From Acinetobacter shaoyimingii (GTDB lineage Bacteria > Pseudomonadota > Gammaproteobacteria > Pseudomonadales > Moraxellaceae), in contig NZ_CP049801.1 of assembly GCF_011578045.1 (NCBI RefSeq), positions 930,001-994,000 of the forward strand: a stretch of 64,000 bases of DNA. Reading direction: 5' to 3'. Positions 1 to 8,700 of the stretch are shown here, piece after piece (position 1 is the first letter of the stretch; every line of letters starts with the position of its first letter). The notes beneath the pieces are model-generated. The model had not been told where the DNA came from and did no database searches. It was given only the letters and a program-made list of their open reading frames with translations. The position numbers and the translations under genes were made by a program.

Positions 1-1
1 A

Positions 2-778
2 AATTATTTATTAGACCCTAGTGAAAATATACGAAGTAATCAGGCTTATGCTTGGGCTATTGCTCGTTATATTAAAGCTGAATTAGATGAAAAATTTTCA
101 GATAATGACACTCGCTCAAAAAACTTTGTATTAATCATCGATGAAATTAACCGAGGCAACATTTCCCGTATATTTGGTGAAATCATTACTTTGATTGAGG
201 ACTCAAAACGTCAAGGTGCTGAAGAAGAGTTATCAGTAACATTGCCATACTCAAAGGAAGAATTTTCTGTCCCGAGTAATGTTTACATCATTGGCACAAT
301 GAATTCATCAGACCGTTCTTTAACAGGTTTAGATATTGCATTGCGCCGTCGCTTTACCTTTGTTGAGATGCCGCCGAAGCCAGAGTTACTGATTGAAATT
401 GAGGTAGAGGGGGTGAACGTTGGTGAGCTGTTAAAGATCATCAATCAACGTATTGAAGTGCTGTTAGACCGTGATCATTGTATTGGTCATGCCAACTTTA
501 TGAGCTTAAATAAAGACCGTAGTCGTGAGCATCTATCAGCCATCTTTAAACAAAAAATTATTCCGCAGCTTCAAGAATACTTCTTTGATGACTGGGCGAA
601 AATCAACATGGTATTAAATGCTAACGGTATGTTGAAAGCTAAACCTATCGAACGTTCTGCCTTATTTCCAAATATAGAGAGTGATTCAGAAGACTTCTTT
701 GAAGAACAAAAAACCTGGCAATTGGTGGAGACGGCATTTGATTCAATTGCTAGCTTTAGCAAAATCATTAAGCATTAA
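2..778 (+). CDS. mcrB: McrB-like AAA+ GTPase subunit of a McrBC restriction system (5' end outside window)
   Basis: This is the C-terminal part of a McrB-type AAA+ NTPase, the motor that moves DNA and drives cleavage by McrC at modified cytosines. The frame is open from the first bases of the window, so the Walker A region lies upstream and is not visible. Visible are a Walker B motif (VLIIDEINRGN, nt about 131-163) and, after it, the sensor segment MNSSDRS (nt about 299-319) followed by an ALRRRF arginine-finger region. These are the usual McrB family marks (family knowledge). The next gene, mcrC, starts 12 bp after the stop, so the two form an operon. An in-frame ATG at 191 lies inside the AAA+ core and is not a credible start. 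Confidence 0.88.
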   Translation, partial: NYLLDPSENIRSNQAYAWAIARYIKAELDEKFSDNDTRSKNFVLIIDEINRGNISRIFGEIITLIEDSKRQGAEEELSVTLPYSKEEFSVPSNVYIIGTMNSSDRSLTGLDIALRRRFTFVEMPPKPELLIEIEVEGVNVGELLKIINQRIEVLLDRDHCIGHANFMSLNKDRSREHLSAIFKQKIIPQLQEYFFDDWAKINMVLNANGMLKAKPIERSALFPNIESDSEDFFEEQKTWQLVETAFDSIASFSKIIKH

Positions 779-790
779 TCGGGGATCTAG

Positions 791-2080
791 ATGCCTGATT
801 TTATCGTCCGAGAATATGCCTTCATCAGCGTTGCATATGAAGGTTGCCCTAAGTCTAGCTTAGACCATGCTTATATTTCTGAAAAGGCATTCGAGCATCT
901 CTGTGAGCTCTCAGCCTCATTTTCTAAGCATGGTGCAAAAGTGTTTGAACTTGCAGGACGTAGAAAGCTAAAGCTAGATCAATATGTGGGTGTGATTGAA
1001 ACCCCATGTGCTACACGAATTGAAATTCTACCGAAGCATGTTGAACTCGATACTGACGATGAGGAATCTGTAAAGCGAAAAGAGCGTAATTTACTGCAAT
1101 CTATGCTGAAGGTATCTTTACATTTGTCATCAAGAGAAGCCGGAGCTGCAAGCCTAAACCGCTTTAAAAACCAACCATTACATGAGTGGATTATTACCCA
1201 ATTCCTTACCTCTTTCGAGCGATTGATTCAACGTGGTATACGTTTTGACTATAATCGAGTGCAAGAGGAGCAAAAGTTTTTACGTGGGCAATTACAGCAT
1301 GTGAAATACATGCGTCAGCCACCTGCAAAGAAGCATATTTTCCCGATTGAACACGATGTCTATGAGGTTAATCGACCTGAGAATCGTCTGATTCGCACAG
1401 CATTAGAAGTGGTTTGTAAAAAGACCAAAGATGCGAGCAATTGGAAGCTTGCTCAAGAACTACGTTTGATGACTAGTGAAATTCCTCGAAGTCAAAACAT
1501 TCAGCAGGATTTTAAGCAATGGCAGTCAGGGCGCTTACTTGCTGCGTATGCCGAGATTAAACTTTGGACGGAGCTCATCTTAGGTGAATACATGCCTGTA
1601 TCTACACAAGGTAATTGGCGTGGCATGAGTTTATTGTTCCCTATGGAGAAGCTGTTTGAAAATTATGTTGCCTATCATTTGCGTCGTAACTTAATTCGTT
1701 GGAATGTGAAAACCCAGATATCGAGTCAACATATATGTTTTTATGAAGAAAAGCCTATTTTTAGATTAAGACCTGATATCCATATTCAGCATAAAGAAAC
1801 GAATCAAATTATTGTCTTGGACACAAAGTGGAAATTGATTAACAAAAATGATCGAGCTGGACGTTTTGGGTTGAAGGATGGTGATATTCAACAGATGTTT
1901 GCTTATAGTCATTATTACTTACAGCATTCTAGTCAAGTCATTATAATTTATCCTCAGGTTACACACTTTGATAATGAGTTGGAGTTTAAATTTAATGTTG
2001 AAAGTGATAAAGCCCTTTTAAGAGCGATTCCGTTTCATTTGGATGAACCGAAAAAAGTATTAGATTATTTGCTTGATTAG
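791..2080 (+). CDS. mcrC: McrC-like nuclease subunit of the McrBC restriction system
   Basis: McrC partners with McrB and carries the endonuclease that cuts DNA containing modified cytosine. The 429-aa product has the expected two-part layout: an N-terminal region of about 280 residues that contacts McrB, and a C-terminal PD-(D/E)xK nuclease. The active site can be read as RPDIHI (about residues 326-331) and, after a hairpin, IIVLDTKWK (about 345-353), giving the D...DxK signature. Length is in the normal range for McrC. It lies 12 bp behind the mcrB-like gene on the same strand. The pair sits at the edge of an AT-rich junction with tRNA-end-like fragments, which fits a mobile defence island. 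The family call is firm; the specificity for particular modified bases is not readable. Confidence 0.9.
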   Translation: MPDFIVREYAFISVAYEGCPKSSLDHAYISEKAFEHLCELSASFSKHGAKVFELAGRRKLKLDQYVGVIETPCATRIEILPKHVELDTDDEESVKRKERNLLQSMLKVSLHLSSREAGAASLNRFKNQPLHEWIITQFLTSFERLIQRGIRFDYNRVQEEQKFLRGQLQHVKYMRQPPAKKHIFPIEHDVYEVNRPENRLIRTALEVVCKKTKDASNWKLAQELRLMTSEIPRSQNIQQDFKQWQSGRLLAAYAEIKLWTELILGEYMPVSTQGNWRGMSLLFPMEKLFENYVAYHLRRNLIRWNVKTQISSQHICFYEEKPIFRLRPDIHIQHKETNQIIVLDTKWKLINKNDRAGRFGLKDGDIQQMFAYSHYYLQHSSQVIIIYPQVTHFDNELEFKFNVESDKALLRAIPFHLDEPKKVLDYLLD

Positions 2081-2255
2081 GCCTGTTTTAAATTGATTAA
2101 ATAAATTTCATGTAGCAATCGTTAAAATTCATCTTTAGTCTATGTGTAATGGTCTAATTAAATCAGAGAGGGAGAAGTGAGATATAATTTAAACAGATTA
2201 TGAGAGAGATACTAATTTATCAACAATTTAGAATATATAATTTTTTGTAACTATA

Positions 2256-2280
2256 ATTTGAGCTCCCATTCTCTCCACCA
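2256..2280 (+). repeat. tRNA 3'-end-like fragment, candidate att site
   Basis: The bases read as the last part of a tRNA gene: a T-loop-like TTGAGCT (2258-2264), a 5-nt stem strand CCCAT, an acceptor strand TCTCTCC (2270-2276), a discriminator A and an encoded CCA (2278-2280). The T-stem partner on the 5' side (2253-2257) does not pair properly and no tRNA body precedes it. Such 3'-end fragments are typical of tRNA-targeted integrase att sites (established knowledge). The acceptor strand would suit a serine-type tRNA beginning GGAGAGA, but this is a guess. Confidence 0.45.
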
Positions 2281-2383
2281 AACTGAGCTAAACCATGCCT
2301 AGCAACAAGTAATTTGTACACCGTTATGTACACTGTAATTTATATAACTATTTTAATTTTTTAAATACAAAAACTTATATATT

Positions 2384-2406
2384 GAGTTCAATTGACGCCA
2401 TCTCCA
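2384..2406 (+). repeat. second tRNA/tmRNA-3'-end-like fragment
   Basis: The stretch GAGTTCAATTGACGCCATCTCCA resembles a T-loop (GTTCAAT) followed by an acceptor-like GCCATCTCC and A. It is followed 19 bp later by a rho-independent terminator, the arrangement often seen just after stable RNA genes or att sites. No RNA body precedes it. The similarity is short and could be chance. Confidence 0.28.
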
Positions 2407-2424
2407 AATGACTATGTAAAGAAG

Positions 2425-2446
2425 CCACTTTTTAAGTGGTTTTTTG
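2425..2446 (+). terminator. Rho-independent terminator-like hairpin
   Basis: CCACTT pairs with AAGTGG around a TTT loop and is followed by six T residues. It lies well beyond mcrC (stop at 2080), so it may belong to the RNA-gene fragment just upstream rather than to the restriction operon. Confidence 0.5.
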
Positions 2447-2855
2447 TCCTCTAATCATAAATTAATTCAAAAGTTAAAGTTTTTTTAGAGAACTGAATAT
2501 TTGAATCGGATAAAGTAAGTTAAATCCAGCCGAATCAACACTAATAAAGCCGAATCAGACGTTGTCTTGGTTACTTTTCTTGATGCATAAAAAATAACCA
2601 ATAATGCAATCTTGTAGGTGAACCAATATTTAGTGTATAAAAACCTAATACTATGATATTAAAAGACTAAAATTACAATTTAAAAATACATTGTCCCTAT
2701 ATTTTAAATAAAATCCGCAATGCTCACGATGACCATCTTCCAATCATAATGGTGTAAGAAATATTTGAGACACAGTCCTATAGAGAATAAAAAAAGAATG
2801 GAGTCGATGAAATGAAAAGCATTGTGAATGCGGATTAACTTTTCAGGAGAGAACA

Positions 2856-3353
2856 ATGCAGGATTATTTGTTATTACCTTGGGCTGATTCCTCTCCTTAT
2901 GGTGATGGACGTCTGTTATTACATGCATCAGCAGCTGGGTATAAGCTATCACCGTGTGTTATGTCATTGAACGATGTGACTGTAAGTGGACGTTATATCA
3001 ACTATCCAGAAGGAAGATTCGGTTTTTTTGTTGATAAAGACCAAAGAATTTGTTTGTTTTTTAGGGGGATGGTTTTGCCACTGAGCGAAGTGGCATCTAT
3101 GACGCATCGCATTGGTTGGAGAAAACGAGAATTATCGCTCCAACTTCAAAGTGGCAAGGTTATTTTGTTTAAGTATTTAGGCATAGGAAGTTTGCTGATT
3201 AGACCTGAACTTTTATTGGATATGTTGCTTTTAGATATGTGGGAGTTACAGTTTGATCTACCGAGTTGGGTGAAAGCCGAATTTAATAGAGCAGAAGACG
3301 GAAGAACTTTTCCCACATTTGCTGCATCAATATGTCATGGTCAAAGCGATTAA
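2856..3353 (+). CDS. Hypothetical protein, 165 aa
   Basis: I do not recognise this product. It starts at an ATG with a good ribosome binding site (CAGGAGAG, 4 to 11 bases upstream). The protein has no signal peptide and no clear membrane segment. It has a weak beta-rich look, an Arg-Lys patch near the middle (IGWRKRE) and a leucine-rich segment near residues 125-138. It is alone on its strand between two AT-rich gaps with terminator-like hairpins on both sides, so it is probably monocistronic. Its position beside the suspected island edge suggests an accessory gene. Confidence 0.6.
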   Translation: MQDYLLLPWADSSPYGDGRLLLHASAAGYKLSPCVMSLNDVTVSGRYINYPEGRFGFFVDKDQRICLFFRGMVLPLSEVASMTHRIGWRKRELSLQLQSGKVILFKYLGIGSLLIRPELLLDMLLLDMWELQFDLPSWVKAEFNRAEDGRTFPTFAASICHGQSD

Positions 3354-3788
3354 TGATCAGCAGGCTTGTAAAGCTATCGCAACTCAGATTTAAATTCGCC
3401 CTTATTTAGCAAGATAAAATGGTCCTTCCATTAAATGCAACACGTCAAAATATCATGCTGGTTACATCATCTGAGCCTTTGACTGATCGGACTAATTTGA
3501 ACTTCTACATGAATCCTTAATCATGATATGAATGAACATAAAAAGCCCATGTCATCATCTGATTTTTTACGTATTTTCATATTTTCGAGTGAAAAGTGAA
3601 TTTCTGACTATGGTACAGATCCAAACAAAATTTTATAAATAGCACTGTAAATGAAAGTTAGACCTTAAGTTCATTTTATATGTATACACTGAAAAAGAGC
3701 TGCTCATTTGAGTGGCTTTTTTTGTAGTACAAGTTTTCAACTTGGATATAAAAAAATAGAAATTTATAAATTAAAAATTGCATATTGT
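3354..3788. other. Intergenic region with possible gene remnant
   Basis: About 435 bases precede the Zur box. The first part (about 3352-3520) reads like the broken end of a coding sequence: a 33-codon open stretch at 3419-3520 is preceded, in a shifted frame, by more protein-like codons interrupted by stops. The remainder is AT-rich with one terminator-like hairpin at 3698-3723. Confidence 0.35.
3698..3723 (+). terminator. Rho-independent terminator-like hairpin
   Basis: AGCTGCTC pairs with GAGTGGCT (two G-T pairs) around an ATTT loop, followed by a run of T. It insulates the zinc-box operon from whatever is transcribed upstream. Confidence 0.5.
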
Positions 3789-3807
3789 AATGTTATAACA
3801 TAACATT
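3789..3807 (+). promoter_or_regulatory. Zur box
   Basis: AATGTTAT and ATAACATT form a perfect 8-bp inverted repeat around AAC. This agrees with the gammaproteobacterial Zur consensus, whose core is GTTATA-n-TATAAC. It lies 33 to 51 bp before the first start codon of the operon. A plausible -35 (TTGCAT, 3778-3783) and -10 (TAACAT, 3801-3806) with 17-bp spacing would place the box over the promoter, as expected for repression by zinc-loaded Zur. The palindrome is seen directly; the regulator is inferred. Confidence 0.82.
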
Positions 3808-3839
3808 TTGCGCATTGAAAAATAACCTTAAACATAATT

Positions 3840-5774
3840 ATGCGTCTCTTTTTAGTAATGGGGCTATTGATTAGCCATGTGGTATTTGCAGAAGAAACAA
3901 ACACCAATAATCATCCAACACATAGTATGAATACGATTGTGACGACAGCATCTGCGAAAAAAGAAAATGTTCATGATGTGATGGCAAGTATTGATGTGAT
4001 TGATGGTAAGCAACTCAATGAGCGATTCATAAACGATGTTTCAGATGCTCTGAATGATCGAGTAGGTCTGCAAAACGTAGGTATTGGTTTAAATCGCAAA
4101 AGTGTTTCTATTCGAGGCATGAACCCTAGTCATACTTTATATCTGGTCGATGGACAACGTATTAATAGTTCATCCTCAGCAATTGCACATTCTGATGGTG
4201 AATTAAATTGGGTGCCAACCGAAGCGATAGAGCAGATTGAAGTGGTTCGAGGACCGATGTCTTCACTTTATGGTTCTGAGGCTTTGGGAGGTGTGGTGAA
4301 TATCATTACTAAAAAGCCGATTGAGAAATGGACAGGATCTGCTTCTATTCAATCGTTATGGAATGAATCTAATTTAGGTGGTGATCAGTATAAAACCAGT
4401 GCGTATTTGTCTGGTCCACTGATTGAAAATAAATTAGGTGTTAATCTCTGGGGTGAATTTAGAAAACGAGATGCACTTGAAGATCCTAGCAACGCTCGTT
4501 TAAGTAAACATGATGAGCAGAAAAATGCCAGAGGTCATCTGGGGGTATTTTGGCAAGCCACGGATCAACAACAAATTGAGTTTATTAGTGAGTATGGTCA
4601 TGAAGATCGACGAGACTTAAGAGGGGGGACGCGTAATCAATATTATCAAGTTGATGATGAAATTGAGCGGACTCGATTCGGGTTAAAACACGAAGGTCAA
4701 TGGAGTTGGGGTAAAAGTATTGTTCAGCTCTATCAGACACAATTCAAAAGAGAAAGTGAGCGCAGTGATGGCGGAGATACGACATCTCCACAAAAATTGA
4801 CTGATCAAGTTGCATCGACGCAGTTTCAATTTGATTTATCTAATCATCATTTAATAGTGGGTAATGAGCTTCGTAAGGAAAAGTTGGAAGATCCAACGGT
4901 CAATTTAAAACAAAAAGACAGTATTACCCATTATGGAATTTATCTACAAGATATTTGGCAAATCTCTGATCAATTTAAAGTTGGATTTGGGGCACGTGGC
5001 GATGAACATCCGAATTTTGGTTGGGAATTGAGTCCTAAGTTTAATATAGCTTATCAATTCAACGATGCATGGACAGTTAAGGCAGGTGTTGGTAAAGGGT
5101 ATAAGGCTCCGACTTTAAAACAGTTGTCTAAAGAATTCGAATCGAATGCGGCAATGGGGGGGATGGGCATTATTCGAGGTAATCCTGATCTTAAGCCTGA
5201 AACCAATACTTCTTATGAGGTCGGTCTACATTTCCATCGAGATAATTTTGAAACATCGCTTGGTTGGTTTAGAAACAATGTGGATGATTTGATTGAAACA
5301 CAGCGCCAACCTACCTGTTCAGTTGCAGGAAAAATCTGTCTAGATTATGTCAATGTGGCAAAGGCTGAATTACAAGGTATCGAGTTGAGTGCTGCTTATC
5401 AAATAGAACCGTATTTACATGTGGAAGCCAATTACACCTATTTAGACGCAAAAGATAAAAGTAAAAATATCCCACTTGAAGATCGTTCAAAGCATCAATT
5501 GAATAGTTCAGTCATTTGGCAAGTGAATGACAAATTGCAAACAAAGTTGCGTCAGCAATATCGTAGTAAACAATTTCAGGCTGTGAATACACCATATAGC
5601 CAGGGTTATACCTTCTGGCACATTTATGCAGATTATAAAGTTACGCCAAATTGGACTATTCAGACAGGAATTGAAAATCTGACGGATAAAAAAATTGGCA
5701 TCCAACCTGATCAATTACAAACGTTTAGTGATGCTGGACGTCGTTATTTTGTTGGCATGAATGTGAGATTTTAA
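3840..5774 (+). CDS. TonB-dependent outer-membrane receptor of a Zur-boxed chelatase operon
   Basis: This 644-aa protein is a TonB-gated outer-membrane transporter. A short signal peptide (MRLFLVMGLLISHVVFA) is followed by a plug domain with the family's IRGM, LVDGQRI and IEVVRGPMSSLYGSEALGGVVNIIT segments at about residues 90-160, then a beta barrel that ends in a terminal aromatic (GMNVRF). It resembles CirA/FepA-type receptors. The start at 3840 is the first in-frame ATG after a stop, although no good ribosome binding site is visible. The CobN-like gene starts 2 bp after its stop, so translation is probably coupled. The Zur box upstream suggests expression under zinc shortage. The ligand is unknown; a zinc-carrying tetrapyrrole or metallophore is the guess that fits the neighbours. 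Confidence 0.87.
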   Translation: MRLFLVMGLLISHVVFAEETNTNNHPTHSMNTIVTTASAKKENVHDVMASIDVIDGKQLNERFINDVSDALNDRVGLQNVGIGLNRKSVSIRGMNPSHTLYLVDGQRINSSSSAIAHSDGELNWVPTEAIEQIEVVRGPMSSLYGSEALGGVVNIITKKPIEKWTGSASIQSLWNESNLGGDQYKTSAYLSGPLIENKLGVNLWGEFRKRDALEDPSNARLSKHDEQKNARGHLGVFWQATDQQQIEFISEYGHEDRRDLRGGTRNQYYQVDDEIERTRFGLKHEGQWSWGKSIVQLYQTQFKRESERSDGGDTTSPQKLTDQVASTQFQFDLSNHHLIVGNELRKEKLEDPTVNLKQKDSITHYGIYLQDIWQISDQFKVGFGARGDEHPNFGWELSPKFNIAYQFNDAWTVKAGVGKGYKAPTLKQLSKEFESNAAMGGMGIIRGNPDLKPETNTSYEVGLHFHRDNFETSLGWFRNNVDDLIETQRQPTCSVAGKICLDYVNVAKAELQGIELSAAYQIEPYLHVEANYTYLDAKDKSKNIPLEDRSKHQLNSSVIWQVNDKLQTKLRQQYRSKQFQAVNTPYSQGYTFWHIYADYKVTPNWTIQTGIENLTDKKIGIQPDQLQTFSDAGRRYFVGMNVRF

Positions 5775-5776
5775 TC

Positions 5777-8700
5777 ATGATGAAATCTTTAATTCGTAAT
5801 CCAATAGATCCAATTCATATTCAAAAAAGTTTAGATTTGAACTTTATCTTAGGTATTTTGAGCATCTTCTTATGTGTTTATTTCATGTCAAATACTGCTT
5901 TTGCACATACAGCAGATGCTCAAACTAAAGTGTTGGTGTTACATACCGATTTTGTTGCCAATACAAAATTTGAAAAACTTGCCCCAATCGCGTCAAAGCA
6001 AAATGTGCAATTGAAGCACTTACAGGTCAATCAAAATCAACAAGCTGTTCAGCAATCTATTCAACAAGCGGATGTCGTAATCTTGGATGTTCCGCGTCCA
6101 CCAGATCGTAAACAGGTTGAAGAACTTGCTCTGGAAAGTTTAAAAGCACAAGACAAAGCGTATATGACCATTGGTGGTGGTGCACCGCAGTTTCAAAAAA
6201 TTCCCAAATTATTTGGGTTTAAATTATTAGATCTGTATTACAACGGTGGTGAAATCAATTTTTCACACTATTTTGAAGCCATACACCTTTGGCATAGTGA
6301 AGGTAAAAAAATCACTTTTAAAACGCAGAAACTACCAGAAATTTCGATTTATCACACTGGATCACAAGGCTATTTTGACAGTGTGCAATCCTATTTAGAT
6401 TGGTATCAGCAGAATGTCACAGATCAGAAAAAATTAGCGATTCAGGCACAAACAGCCTATTTGGTTTATGTGTTTCATCCAAGCAATATCACCAATTTAA
6501 CCTCTGAAAAAATTGATCAGCTGATAAAACTGACTGAGCAAAAAGGGATTGTTCCTATTGTATTACTTTGGAGTGAATCGAAAAGTAAAACCAAACTTTC
6601 GGATTTTTTTAAGGATACTCCAATCACTGCAATGGTTAATATGACCCATATTCAAAATGGTCAAGATATCGTCGCTGAGTTGAAAAAATTAAATATTCCG
6701 ATGATTCAAAGTTTAAATTTTAATGGCAACGTCGAACAATGGAACAATTCTAAATCTGGTGTTCCGCCACATTTAGCTTCTATTTTTTTGAGTCTACCAG
6801 AAACATGGGGTTTTTCAGATCCTTTGGTACTGTCGTTAAATGATGGTGGTCAAGAGCGTTGGATTGAGCCACAGGTCAATGTGTTACTTGATCGTGTCAT
6901 TGCACAATCAAAATTAAAAAATAAAGCAAATAAGGAAAAGCACATAGGGATAATGTTTTGGAACTATCCGTATGGACAAAAGAATTTGTCTGCATCTAAC
7001 TTAAATATTCCTTTGAGCATCGAAAATATTCAAAAAAGTCTAAAAGAAAATGGATATATCACCCAACTGATTAAAGAGACCCAAATTATTGCAGATGCTC
7101 AAACCTTATTATCTGCATATTATCAGCATGAAAAATTAGCTGAATTAGAGCAGAAAGAGTTGCTGAGTTATTTTCCTGTTGAGTCCTATCTTCAATGGTT
7201 AAAGACTTTACCTGAGCAACGCCAGCAACAATTACAAGAAAGTGCAGATATTGAAAAATTATCAAAACATTGGGCTGTCGTGAAAAGACAAGGTGAGCTT
7301 TATTTCGCCATCCCAAGTCAACGTTATGGAAATTTATTGCTACTTCCTCAACCTCCTCGTGGTGCGAAAGTCGGTGAAAATTACCACAGTCAAGATGCTG
7401 TTCCAGATCCCTTGTATTTGGCAACTTATTTATATGTGCAACAAGAAACCGATGCGCTGATTCATTTGGGGACACATGGGACACAAGAATGGTTACCTGG
7501 AAAGGAGAAAGGCTTAGCGGCTGACGATTATCCATTATTGACTGCTGGCGCTTTACCCATTTTTTATCCCTATGTTCAGGATAATATCGCGGAAGCCATG
7601 CAAGCAAAACGCCGTGGTCGTGCAGTGACGGTAAGTCATCAAACTGCACCTTTGGCACCTTCTGGTTTATATGATGAATTACGAGATATGCACGATTTAA
7701 TTCATCAATTTGCTCAGCTTGATGACGGTATAGTAAAGCAACAGATTCAAGGAAAAATCATCGCTTTAACTGAGCAAAGTGGTGTTCTTAAAGACTTAAA
7801 TTTAACAAAAGCTCAAGTTCAAAATGACTTTCCACAATTTTATAACAAGCTTCATGATCACTTGCATCAGCTCGCACAACAAGCTGTACCTATGGGGTTA
7901 CATCGTTTTGGATCGTCTGCACCAGAAGATCAGCGTCTAATGATCGTTTTACAGCAGTTAGATGCGGGCTATTTTGAGGCATTGGATTTAGATAAAAATG
8001 AAGTATTCAATGCCGATGCTGAAACGATTCGTAAATCCTTAGCCTATCGTTATTTGGCACATTATGTTTTAAATCCGCCTGAATCCAAAGGTTTTGGGTG
8101 GCTTAAATCTAAGGCTGCAGATCTTCAAGTTGATGCTGATGTTCAAAAGATAGGGCAAAGTAGAAAACTAAAAACGTATATCGAAACTGCACAAAAAAAT
8201 TATGAATATTTAAATGCAGATGGAGAAATGCAAAGTTTATTGAATGCTTTATCTGGGGGCTATGTCTTAGCCGGAGCAGGTGGAGATCCGATTCGTCAGC
8301 CTGAAAGTGTCAGTGGACGAAACTTATATGCTTTTGAAGTCAATAAAATTCCGACTAAAGCCGCTTATGAAATGGGACAAAAAACCTTTGAGCAGATGAT
8401 TGCGCAATATCAGCAAAACCATCCTAAACAGTATCCTAAAAAAATTGCGTTTAGTCTGTGGTCATCGGAAACAATTCGACATTTAGGTGTGTCCGAAGGA
8501 CAGGTTTTGGCGGCACTTGGTTTAAAACCTGTATGGGATCAGGCAGGAAAACTGGTGAGCTTAGACATTATTCCACAACAAGCGCTTAAGCGACCACGTG
8601 TGGATGTTGTGATTCAAGCCACCAGTGTTTATCGAGATCAATTTGATTCTTTTATGCGTTTACTTGCAGGTGCAATGGCGAAACTTTCAGACTTAAATGA

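Larger units (their letters stand above)
2081..2855. other. AT-rich intergenic junction (island edge candidate)
   Basis: This 775-bp stretch holds no convincing gene. It contains a tRNA-3'-end-like fragment ending in CCA at 2256-2280, two copies of TGTACAC 12 bp apart (2315-2321 and 2327-2333), a second tRNA-end-like stretch at 2384-2406 and a terminator-like hairpin at 2425-2446. Together they resemble the attachment-site end of an integrated element. A reading frame on the minus strand from about 2704 into the next gene is not supported by a start signal. Confidence 0.55.

Noticed and set aside
2256..2296. Intact tRNA gene (either strand)
   Set aside because: Only the 3'-end part is present on the plus strand; a D-arm-like look on the minus strand (rc of 2281-2300) lacks an anticodon arm and the rest of the cloverleaf.
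2704..2952. Minus-strand 82-codon frame crossing the start of the gene at 2856
   Set aside because: It overlaps the good ribosome binding site and start of the plus-strand gene and has no start signal of its own.
7086..7658. 190-codon minus-strand frame inside the CobN-like gene
   Set aside because: It lies wholly inside a well-supported gene on the other strand, has no ribosome binding site and no recognisable domain.
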